Positions 49,270-59,810 of a DNA stretch of 64,000 nt are shown piece after piece (position 1 is the stretch's first letter; each line of letters starts with the position of its first letter). The notes under the pieces were generated by a model, which saw only the letters and a program-made list of their open reading frames with translations, made no database searches and was not told the DNA's origin. Made by a program: the position numbers and the translations under genes. Source of the DNA: Chlorocebus sabaeus (lineage: Eukaryota > Chordata > Mammalia > Primates > Cercopithecidae); contig NC_132917.1 in assembly GCF_047675955.1 (NCBI RefSeq), positions 13,157,887 through 13,221,886 of the forward strand, written 5' to 3'.

Positions 49270-49440
49270 TTTTTTTGTATTTTTAGTAGAGCTAATTTTT
49301 GTATTTTTAGTAGAGACAGGGTTTCACCATGTTGGTCAAGCTGACCTCAAACTCCTGACTTCAAACTCCTGACCTCATGATCCACCTGCCTCAGCCCCCC
49401 AAAGTGCTGGGATTACAGGTGTGAGCCACCACGACTGGCC
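49270..49440 (-). mobile_element. Split Alu, 5' part, antisense
   Basis: Alu sequence resumes with ttttttgtatttttagtaga, repeats that 20-mer once (ctaatttttgtattttta), and runs to the Alu 5' end (gtgagccaccacgactggcc). A second small duplication, cctcaaactcctga, occurs within it. About 15-18 bp of Alu are missing between this piece and the part ending at 48620. Confidence 0.9.
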
Positions 49441-49456
49441 CTCTTAGTAATTTTCT
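49441..49456. repeat. Target-site duplication, right copy, of the split Alu
   Basis: ctcttagtaattttct pairs with 48444-48459 with two mismatches. Confidence 0.8.
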
Positions 49457-51382
49457 GTCCATTGACCCTTCATTCTGCTTGCTCCTTGTTTTTGTTTGTT
49501 CAGAGTTAGGCTCCATTTTTCTCTCTTATTGGGATAGTTTTGACATCTATCATGAGAGTCCTGAATGAAGTCCTCCTTACAATTTTAACAAGTGTCAAAA
49601 TAATTTTTTCTCTTAACTGTGGTGACCATGAATCTCACACTCTTTTCCTTTGAACCAACCCACAACTAAATAGACACATCTAGGGGCACATCTGAGGAGC
49701 ACTGCAAAATCACTACCTGAAAGAAATCGTTATACACACACATAGTGGTTACATCACTCTTGAGGCAAAAAGAAAAAATCTGAGTTATGAGAGGGTGAAG
49801 TGACATTGAGTTGTGGGCAGAGTGGGGGCAAGGAACCGCTGTCACTTCTGTCTTTTGCCTTTGTTTCCATTCCCAGATACATAAATCCAATTTTTGGCTG
49901 ATCGCATGGGATAAAGAGAACAATTGGGTCAAAACACAAAATCTGTGGGCCAGGCTCAGTTCATACATTTGCAAGTTGGGGCTGACACCCCGATTTATAT
50001 AAACAAGAATCCAGGAACACAGGCTAGTATTTATGATCACAGTGAACAGAAACATATTTGGCTTGGCCCATTTCAGCTGCCTGAGGCTCCCCAGAGTCCC
50101 AGATGCAGATGTGCAGCTGCCGTTAACAGAGTCTGTGCAAGAGTGATGTTGCTGATTGCAAGATACTTAATTTTTGCTGTGCCACATGCCTTTTATGCTT
50201 AAAACATATACCGTCACTCAGAAAGGATTTATTTAAGCTAACCATGCACTTATTTTTTTCTATTTAAGAAAATATCTGTAAATAGTGCAACTCAACATCA
50301 GGAAAAACATATTCTTAGCCTGCATAAAAAGCAGTCACTAAATCTGAGTTGTTCTTGAGTATTTTGTAATATAGGATTTCTGTTACCCTGTTCCTATTAC
50401 AACGACTGTAGAGAACTCTCACTTCAACAATGAGAAACCTGACTCTGACCATGTGACTAAAAACGTCTGATAAAGCTGGTCAAAAGGAAACTTTAAACTG
50501 AAGTTGTTTGCTGTTTTCAGTAGATGCAGCTAAAATAAATTAATATAATCAAATGAAAACAGTGAAACAATTATGTATAATGTAAAAATCAAATGATGAA
50601 ATGAGTGATAATATTTACATCATAAAAATATAAGTAAAGAAGGAACATGAAACAGCATGAACTGGATCTAGCTCTATTGACAATGTATCTGATATACAAA
50701 TTACAATTTGAACAATATTTGAGTTTCTATATTCCAATAGTAATATAAGGAGAAATGGCCCCAAACCCAGCTAATTTTGTAAATATTAATATGTCCCTCT
50801 TAATTGTTGATATATCAAACAAAAGCAGTAAACATAGATTTTTTTTTTTAAATGGAGAAACCCCTCCACCTTGGAAATGCACAAAGAATGTCTTGACATG
50901 AAAGTAAATGAAACTGTAAGCATCTAGGCAAAAGAGAACTTTTATATAGCATGAAAAATTAGTCAGGAGATAATATACCAGATTTTAGCAACATACGCAG
51001 AGTTTTTAGAGAAAATCTTTCTGTTCCAAGAATTGTACACCCTGCCAACCTGTCATTCACATGCATGAAGACAACAAAAAGACTTTATCTGCTTTCTGTG
51101 GACTTAATTTTCCTAATTTCTGGTTTTCTTTGGATGATAGACTGAACACATGCTGGATTTGCCCATTTTTCACCACAAGCCAAGAAATGACAGAAAAGGT
51201 ATTTTTTAAGTGAGTTAATGAGTGCATCACAGCTATCAAACTCATAAAAGATAATTTTCTGCAGTCAAGATGCATGATGTATATATATCCAGAAGGCCGA
51301 AGAAAATGAGACATCATGGATCCCATCATCCTTAGCTACCTCACAAAATGTCAACATGCAGACCTACACAATTTTTCTTGGT
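49457..51382. other. Spacer between the inverted arms, mostly unassigned
   Basis: About 1.9 kb. The longest frame is 129 codons on the minus strand (49666-50055). It begins MFLFTVIINTSLCSWILVY, is cysteine-rich, has no domain I recognise and no promoter or splice context. Part of 49450-50200 may be an old ERV relic. I see no Alu or L1 inside the spacer. Confidence 0.4.
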
Positions 51383-52012
51383 AAGCCAATGTTTTCTGGA
51401 CATTAAAAAAAGAGCAACAAAGAATACAGACAAAATGAAAGCTAAATACAAATTGCCAAAAATTTGTGCCAAAAGGAAATAAAAAGGAACATGCAAAACT
51501 CTATAAAAATCAACAATATTGATACCCTACATGTCTAAAGTTATAAAATGAGGTCACAAATGGTACACCAAGAGTGGGCCACAGGAAATGTACCCTCTTT
51601 GATGTACTAATTAGTAAGGAATGTATTGAGGTCAGAATTTACCCATATTAGCTCATGTGTATAAAAACACAACTTTCTTGTTTTTTTTCTAAAGGGCCTT
51701 ACTTTTTTATAGCCCCCATTCACTATGGTGGTAGTTAAAAATTTGAACTTATGAGCCTCTTACAAACATTTATATCTAAGCTTTGCCATTTTCTAATTGT
51801 GTACTCTTGATAAATTTATTCATTTTAAAAAAAGGATAATCCTCGTAGTCACCTATTTCCTGTGGTAATTGTTAGGATGAATGAGTTGGTATAAATAAAA
51901 CACTTAGGATTTTATCTATTCCATGGTTAGTGTTATATAAGTGTCAGATACTTACTTTTAAAATGTATGTGTTTATCTTACATTAGAAGCCAAATATTCA
52001 TAAATTTTCCAA
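51383..52012. repeat. Inverted duplication, right arm (likely source copy)
   Basis: This 630-bp block is the reverse complement of 48623-49269. Its flanks show no split element or duplication, so I take it as the ancestral position. It carries the MIR in sense orientation (about 51720-51945), with a 16-nt loss in the MIR core that happened after copying. Confidence 0.85.
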
Positions 52013-52379
52013 TTAAATGTAGAGAAAGTCCTTCTGTTTTAAACCAGTCTCATTGAGGGTAATTATATAGTCACTTCAAAGGTTATACCCCCTACTAAGA
52101 TTATTCTATTATTTTCATGTTTTCTACTGTCTACCTCATCTTGGTTGGCATAAATATTGTATTGATCTTCTCAGTCACAAAACTTTTGATCCACAAGCTG
52201 TTTGTAACTTCTCACTGGCCACCTCTGAAATGTCCCCTTTTCTGCCCAGCTTATTAATATCTTATATTGGTACCTGCTGAAGGCCTATTTATTTCTTTTT
52301 TGGTATCTTGCTCATACATTTGACTAAATTTAAAGATTTGTAATAAAACTATTGTCAAGCGCTCCAAATTCTAGACTTC
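52013..52379. other. Unassigned DNA
   Basis: Nothing recognisable beyond the right arm. Confidence 0.4.
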
Positions 52380-52654
52380 TTTCATTCTGACCCCACACCT
52401 TTTCTAAGACATGAATATTCTCAGTTTATTTGCATTTACCTAGGACATAGCTTTCTGATTCTCTATTCACTTTCTGGGACTGCAAATACGTGTACACTAG
52501 ACCTTTTGGATGTTCTCTACTTTTCTTATTTTTTAATATTTTTTCCATAGTCCTTGTTTGTGGCTTTCAATGTTGATGTTTTATAATGATCTGTCTCAAA
52601 GTTTATTTATCTCCTTAGCTGTGTCCATCTGATTTTATAACTGTCAAGGGAATT

Positions 52655-52696
<42 letters not shown>

Positions 52697-53845
52697 AGGC
52701 GGAGTTTCGCTCTGTCGCCCAGGCTGGAGTGCAGTGGCCAGATCTCAGCTCACTGCAAGCTCCGCCTCCCGGGTTCACGCCATTCTCCTGCCTCAGCCTC
52801 CCGAGTAGCTGGGACTACAGGCGCCCGCCACCTCGCCCAGCTAGATTTTTGTATTTTTTTAGTAGAGACGGGGTTTCACCGAGTTAGCCAGGATGGTCTT
52901 GATCTCCTGACCTCGTGATCCGCCCGTGTCTAGTAGCATTTTAAAAAATTCTAGAGTTATCATTTGACTCCGTTTCTTATTTTTTTATTAGTGTGCTCTA
53001 ATTCCTTTTTTGTCCACAAATGCTATCCTTCTTTTTCACTAGATTTCTGAGTATGTTAGTCATAGTTATATTTAAATTCCTGTCAGTTTTAACAACTTAC
53101 CCACATCTGAGTTTGATTTAGTCAACTACTTTATCTCTTAATAAGTTATTTTATTCTTCTGTGTAACTTTTCTCCTTTAATTTTGAACTGACTGCTTAAA
53201 AGTTAGATACTTATGTACAAAGTTTTCATGACTTCCAATAGACAACTGTTTTCTTCTCTCAGGCCATTAATGTTGAAAACTGAGTCAATACACTATTAAT
53301 AATTACTTGAATTGATATTGAGTTTTCTTGCTGTTTAGTCCCCTTCAGAGCAGCCCACAGACATCACGTTTCTCCAGGACTAGGTTGCTCTTACTTGGTG
53401 TGAGACTGGAAGTATCCGGTGCATTTTCTAGTATTTCTTGGTTATCCTGATTCAGTGTCAGTCCAAGAAGTCTGTGTATTTTGTCTTTGAGGGTTGGATT
53501 TTTCAACACTTCTGCTTATCACCCCCAAAGATGAGAACTCTTCTGTACATCTCAAAAATCTCCTGTGCAAAGAGCTCTCTGTCCCACATCCAGCTATAGG
53601 AACTCTGCTTTGTTTGCTGCAGAATCCTAGGACAGAATGCTTCTGTTTCTTCCTCCAGGGACAAAACTACTTTTGCTTCTACTTCTCCCCCAAAAGTATG
53701 TTGATATCTGCCCGTGGACAAAGGCGGAAAAGTTTCTACCTCTCCCTCAGAGTCAGAGGAGTTTTAAATGTACCCTTCCTACAGAAACAGTAGATTTTGC
53801 TTATGCACTTGGAGTAGAAAGGATTTTGGCCCTTGAATGGTTTGC
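52380..53845 (-). mobile_element. Old L1 5' region (ORF1/5' UTR), antisense
   Basis: aatgatctgtctcaaagttt, attctagagttatcatttga and cttttctcctttaattttga have the order and texture of antisense L1 ORF1. The sequence at 53300-53830, less AT-rich, fits a 5' UTR. A young Alu (52657-52926) interrupts it. Small frames at 53494-53793 and 53503-53721 are not genes. Confidence 0.45.
52657..52926 (-). mobile_element. Young AluY (AluYR-like), antisense, 5'-truncated
   Basis: The tail is an uninterrupted run of 39 T (52657-52695). The body has almost all CpGs intact (gtttcgctctgtcgcccagg, ctccgcctcccgggttcacg, gccacctcgcccagctag). In the sense orientation it reads ctagctgggcgaggtggcgg and gagatctggccactgcactc. 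I associate these with Old World monkey AluYR lineages. About 50 bp of the Alu 5' end are missing at gatccgcccg, and no convincing target-site duplication is visible. Confidence 0.85.
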
Positions 53846-53848
53846 ATC

Positions 53849-54145
53849 TTTTTTTTTTTTTTCCCCCACAGAATCTCACTCTGTCACCCAGGCTGGAGTG
53901 CACTGGTGTGATCTTGTCTCACTGCAACCTCCACCTTCCAATCTCAAGAGATTCTTCTGCCTCAGCCCTCCCAGGAGCTAGGAATGCAGGTGTGTGCTAC
54001 CGCACCTGGCTGATTTTTGTATTTTCAGTAGATACAGGCTTTCACCACGTTGGTTAAGATGGCCTCAAACTCCTGACCTCAAATGATCCACCTCCCTCAG
54101 CCTACCAAGTGCTGTCACCATAGGCCTGAGCCACCACGCCGGGCT
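53849..54145 (-). mobile_element. AluS, antisense
   Basis: A full dimer from the T-run at 53849 to ccaccacgccgggct. The flanks tttgcatctttttt and tgtacatcttttta are a probable diverged target-site duplication. It lies at the border between an antisense L1 relic and a sense L1. Confidence 0.9.
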
Positions 54146-54149
54146 GTAC

Positions 54150-54202
54150 ATCTTTTTACTCATCCTATAAAAAGGAGCTCAAACAACTTTGTAGGGGGGG
54201 GG

Positions 54203-54243
<41 letters not shown>

Positions 54244-55285
54244 GTAATCTGATTTTAAAATTGGCAAAAGATTTGAAGAGACATTTCTCAACAGAGGTTT
54301 CTCAAAAGAAGAGATACACATGGCAAACAGGCATATGAAAACGTGCTCAATATCACTGATCATGAGAGAAACGCAAAATAAAACTACAATGATGTATCAT
54401 CTCTTCCCAGTTAGAATGACTTATATCAAGACAGGCAACAACAAATGCTGGCACCAAATGTAGAGAAAAGGCAGTCCTTCTACACTGTTGATGGGAATGT
54501 AAGTTAGTTCAACTATTATGGAGAACAATTTGGAGGTTCCTCAAAGAATTAAAAAGAGAGATAATATTTAATCCAGCATTCCAAAAATCTAGGGATATAC
54601 CCAAAAGAAAGGAAGTCAGTATATCAAAGAGATATGTGCACTCCCCCATTTACTGCAGCACTGTTCACAATAACCAAGATTTGGAAGCAACCTAAGTGTC
54701 TATCAACAGATGAGTAAATAAAGAAAATGTGGTCCTTATGCACAATGGAGAACAATTCTGGTATAAAAATAATGAGATTTTTGTCACTTGCACAATATGG
54801 ATAGAATTGGAGGTCATTATGTTCAGTTAAACAAGCCAGGCACAGAAAGACAAGCATTGCATATTCTAACTTATGTATGAGGTCTAAAAATGAAACAATT
54901 GAACTCATGGAGATAGACAGTAGAAGAATGGTTAGCAGAGACTGGGAATGGCAGTAGGGCGATGGGGTGGGAGAAGGTGCAAATGTTAATGGGTACAATG
55001 AAAATAGCAAGAATTAATAAGACTTAGTGTTTGATGGTATAACAGGGTAACTATAGTTAATAATGATTTAATTGTACATTTTAATGTAGCTAGAGGAGTT
55101 TAATTGGGTTGTTCGTAGCTCAAAAGATAAATGCTTGAGTGGATGAATACCCCATTTTCCATAATGTGATTATTATGCATTGCATACCTGCATACATTTA
55201 TGGAGTATCTCTTGTACCCCACAAATAAATATACCTACTTTGTACCTACCATGTTCGTTAAAATAAAAATTATAAATAAATACAC
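54150..55285 (+). mobile_element. L1MA-type 3' end, sense
   Basis: It begins in ORF2 (aaaaaggagctcaaacaact), runs through agacatttctcaacagaggt, gcaacaacaaatgctggcac and the 3' UTR (ccccacaaataaatatacct), and ends A-rich. An internal A-rich site of the L1 carries a G9A37 tract. The 128-codon minus-strand frame at 54624-55010 is an antisense L1 shadow. Confidence 0.9.
54194..54239. repeat. Homopurine tract G9A37
   Basis: Nine G then 37 A without interruption lie inside the L1, where the consensus has a short A-rich stretch. Confidence 0.95.
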
Positions 55286-55289
55286 ACAA

Positions 55290-57345
55290 ACATATAAGGT
55301 GTTATATTGTATGGATATTCCACAGTTTGTTTATGTATTCACCTATTAAAGGCATCTGACTTTTTTTTCAGTTTTAGTCAAAATAAAACTGCTATAAATA
55401 CTCACATCCAAGTTTTTTTGTGAATATAGGTTTTCAAAATAGTTGGGTAACTAACAAGATGTCAACTACTGGATTGTATGGGAAGACTATTTTTGTCCTT
55501 GTAAGAAATTACCAAACTGTCTTTCAAGGTAGTTTGCCACATTGCATTCCCACCAGCAATGAGTGACAATCCTTGTTGCCCTGCATGCTCGTCGCTAGTT
55601 ATATCATCAGTCAGTGTTTTTTGGAGTTGAGTCATTCTAGTACATATGTACTGACATTTTATTATTCTTTCATTTGCATTTTTCTAATGACAAATGACAT
55701 TGGGAATATTTTTATGTTTATTGGCCATCTGTGTATCATCTTTGATTAGATGACTGTTTAAATTCTTATCCAGTTTTTTAATTGGGTTGTCTGTCTTTAT
55801 GTTTTTGGATAAAATTTCTTTATCAGGTATGTGTGTTACAAATATTTTCTTCCAGTCTGTGCATTTTTTAATACTCCAATAGTATCTTTCACAGAACAGA
55901 AGTTTTTACTTTAATGAAGTACACCTATCATTTTTTCTTCACAGAAAGTGTCTTTAGTGTTTTATCTTAAAAAACTCCTCACTGCACCCAAACTCCTCAC
56001 TGAACCCATGCAGATTTTCTCTTACATGTATTCAGGCATTTTATGGTTTTTCGTTTTAACATTTTATGGTTTTTCATTTTATATTTATAACTATGATATG
56101 TTTTAAGTTAATTTTATTGTAAAATTTGTGTTTGGGTTCTTTTGTTAACTATGGAAATCTAATTGTTGATGCATCATTTCTTGAGAAAGGTTATCATCTC
56201 CCCTTCAAATTTCCTTTATGTGCTTATTAAAAATCAGCTAATCATATTTGCTTTGTTCTATGTCTATATTCTCTTTCCTTGATTTATATGTATCTTTTCG
56301 CTGTATCATATAATCTTGATATACTATAAGTTTTGAAGTTGGGTAGTTTATGTCTCCACATTGTACTTTTTTTTTTTTTTGGCTATCTTTTGCCTTTCTA
56401 TTTAAACTTTAGAATAAGTTTGTCTATATCTACGAAGTAGTTTGGTGGAATTTTAATTGAGATTGAATTAAATCTGTAGATCAATTTGGGAGAAAAGAGT
56501 GTCAATAATATTGGGATTTTCAATCAATGGCATAGAATGTTTTCCATATAATTAGATCTTTAACATGTTCCATCTGAGTCTTAACTTTTTGCATACAGAC
56601 CTGCACATATTTTGTTAAATTTATACATCAATGTTTTATTTTCTGATACTACTGAAAATAGTATTGTTTTCTAAATTTCAAATTGCAAAACTTCATTGTT
56701 GGTACGTAGAAAAAGAATTGAGTTTTGTATGCGAACTTTGTGCTGTGAAGATTTTCTATGCTTGCTTATATACTCCAGAAGATTTTTCTTTGTAGATTTT
56801 TGGGGATTTTACATATAGACTATTATATCATCAGCAAATAAAGACAGGTATTTTTCTTTCCAATAAGAGTACCTTTTATTTTTTGTCTTATTGCATTAGG
56901 TAGAATTTTCAGTGAGATGTTGAAAAGTGTGGCAAGAGAAGTTATAATTGCCTTTTCCCTACTTTAAAGATATAACGTTCAGCCTCTGACCATTATGTAT
57001 GATGTTAGCTTTAGGTTTTATGAGTGTACTTTATCAAGTTGAGAAAGCTCCCATTTATTCCTGGTTTATAAGAAATTTTTGTTTGTTAGGTCAATGAATT
57101 GATGATTTTTTGCCAAAAGGTTTTGCTGCATCTATTGAAATAATCACATATTTTTCTTTTTTTTTTTTTTAGCCTGTTGAAATGGTAAATTACATTGATT
57201 GGTTTGTGTGTTCAGTCATTCTTGGATATTTGAATCAATTCTGTTTTGTTATGGTTATAATTCTCTTTATATACTATTGAATTCTTTTTGCTAACATTTT
57301 GTTGAGGAATTTTGCGTTTGTGTTCTTCAGACATATTAGTCTAGT
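55290..57345 (-). mobile_element. Old L1M, antisense, left part of an interrupted copy
   Basis: Antisense ORF2 and 3' region run from tgtatggatattccacagtt through ttgcattcccaccagcaatg, attgaattaaatctgtagat and atcatcagcaaataaagaca to gttcttcagacatattagtc. The copy resumes on the other side of the nested L1 at 59236. A 23-bp tandem duplication (attttatggtttttcgtttt) lies at about 56038-56083. Confidence 0.85.
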
Positions 57346-58272
57346 TTTTTCCTTTTAGTTTATTTTTAATCTACAAGTAATGATTGTATACATTTACGGG
57401 GTACAAAGTGATGTTTTCCTGTGTGTATACATTGTGAAATTATTAAATCAATATCTATCAACTCACATACTTATTTTTTGTGATGAGAACATTTAAAATC
57501 TGCTCTCTTAGCAGTTTTCAAACATACCATACGTTATTGTTAACTATAGTTACTATGGTGTACAATATGTCTCCAGAATTTATTCTTCCTGTCTGTCTGA
57601 AACTTTATACCCTTTAACCAGTATCTTCCCGTCTCCCGGAATCCCTTTTAACTACCATTCTGCTTTGTATTTCTGTAAGTTTGACAATGTTAGATGCCAC
57701 ATATATGTGAGAACATGCTGTATTTATCCTTCTGTGCCTGGTTTATTTTATTTATCATAATATCTTCCAGATTCACCTATAGATTTACTTGTTTTTCACG
57801 GCTGAATAGTATTTCATTGTGTATATAGACTGCATTATTTTTACTCATTCTTCTGTTGATGGACACTTAGGTTGATTCCATATCTTGGTCATTGTAAACA
57901 ATACTGCAGTGAACATGGGAATGCAGATATCTCTTCAACATGCTGATTTCATTTTATTTGATATATACCCAGAAATTGAATTACTGGATTATATGGGAGT
58001 TCTATATTTTTAGATTTTAGGGAAAACTCCGTAATATTTTCCAGAATGCCTGTACTAATTTACCTTCCTACCCACAATGTACAGTGGTTCCCTTTTATCC
58101 TCACCCTCACCAACACTTGTTAGCTTTTGCCTTTTTGATAAAAGCTACTTGAGTAGCCGTGAGGTGATATCTCATTGTGATTTTAATTTGCATTTCCCTG
58201 ATGATTGATGTTGAGCGTTTTTAAACATTCCTGTAGCCTATTTGTATGCCTTTTGTTTTGAGAAGTGTCTAT
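57346..58272 (-). mobile_element. Nested L1MA, 3' part, antisense
   Basis: This starts with an A-rich 3' end and 3' UTR in antisense (acatttacggggtacaaagt, tactatggtgtacaatatgt). It runs through the ORF2 C-terminal region to gttttgagaagtgtctatag, where orientation flips. Confidence 0.85.
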
Positions 58273-59235
58273 AGGAGGTCCCAGTGACAGGTATCAGGCG
58301 TAAGCAAGAAATTACATGCATCCAAATCAGAAAGGAAGAAGTTAAATTGTCTCTGCAGATGATATGATCTTAGATATAAAAACTGTAAAGACTCCACCAT
58401 AAAAACTATTAAAATTAATAAATGAATTTAATAAAGTTGGAGGACACAAAATAAGCATTCAATAATCAGTAGTGCTTCTACATACTAACAATGAAATATC
58501 TGAAAAAGAAAGAGAAAAAATTATGATTGCATCAAAAATATGAATAAATTAAACAAGGAGTTGCAAGATCCGTACATTAAAAAGCTATTGAAAATATTAA
58601 TGACAAAAATTAAAAGATACAAATAAATGGAAAGATAGCATGTGTATATGGGTTGGCAGAATTAGTATTATTAAAATGCCCATAATACCTAAAGATATCT
58701 GCAGATTCAATGCAATCCCTATCAAAACTCCCAAGACATTTCTCACAAAAATAGAAAGAAAAAAAAAAGTAATTCTAAGATTTGCATGAAGCCATAATAG
58801 ACTCAAATATCCAAAGCAATTCCAAGCAAAAAGAACAAAGCTGGAGACATCACACAATCTGATCTCAAAATTTACTACAAATGTTTCCAATTCAGAAGAG
58901 TACAGAATTGGCACAAAACAGACATGTAGATCAATGGCACAAAACAGAGATCCCAGAAATAAAGTAATGTATCTACAGCCAATTCATCTTTGACAAAGGC
59001 GTCAATAACATGCAATGGGGAAAGGGAAGTCTCTTCAATAAATGTTAGAAAAACTGGTTATCCACATGAATCCTTAATTTCACCCCGTATACAAAAATTA
59101 ACTCAAAATGGGTTAAATACTTAAACGTTAATAAAAAGATAAAATTAGAAAAGAACATATGAAAAGCTTCTTGACATTATTCTTGCAAAAGGTATTTGGA
59201 TACAATCCCCAAAGCACAGGCAAAAAAGATTTGTA
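58273..59235 (+). mobile_element. Nested L1MA, 5' part, inverted
   Basis: The sense ORF2 sequence (gaagttaaattgtctctgca, tcaatgcaatccctatcaaa, tacagccaattcatctttga) ends at ccccaaagcacaggcaaaaa. In L1 coordinates it stops just before the point where the antisense part begins. This is the classic 5' inversion of a single insertion by twin priming, with a small deletion at the inversion junction. Confidence 0.85.
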
Positions 59236-59810
59236 CATTTTATGTATTGCATGGGCTTTATATGAGTTTTAGTTTTGGATAATGATTGACTCAGAGAATG
59301 AATTAGGAAAAATCTTCTCTGTTTCTGTTTTCTGGAACAAATTGTGGAAAATTGGTATTATTTCTTCCTTAAATATTAGGTTGAATTCACCAGTGAAATT
59401 ATGTGGGTCTTAGGCTTTCTTTTTGGAAGACTCTTAATTATTCAATTATAAATATGTATAGATAATATATCCAAATTATCTATTTTTTGTGTGTGAGTTT
59501 TGGTAGCTTGTATCTTTCAAATGATTGACCTATTTCATTTATATTACAAAATGTATGGGCATATGATTTATTTATTTTCTCAGTTTTAAATTTTTATGTG
59601 GCATTCTTTTGAATCAATTTTTAAATTTTCAATAACCTCTTTGCTTTCTCATATATTTATATCTTATTTCTTTCAGTATTTTAATAATGATTTTAATCAG
59701 TTTCTAATTATTCAAAACTCTGATGGCCTTTGGTTATCTAAAACTATTGATCATTCTAATTTATTTTGTTTGCTTTTACTTATCATATTTTTTGAAAATA
59801 GTTTGCCTAC
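59236..59810 (-). mobile_element. Old L1M, antisense, right part of the interrupted copy
   Basis: Continues the L1M of 55290-57345 without overlap: gactcagagaatgaattagg, attatttcttccttaaatat and gaattcaccagtgaaattat are antisense ORF2 phrases immediately upstream of those at 57300-57345. Confidence 0.8.

Noticed and set aside
52694..52918. 74-codon frame resembling a conserved peptide
   Set aside because: It is the usual antisense reading of an Alu (LSPRLECSGQISAHCKLRLP).
54624..55010. 128-codon minus-strand frame
   Set aside because: It is the antisense of L1 ORF2-end and 3' UTR sequence, so it is an L1 shadow and not a gene.
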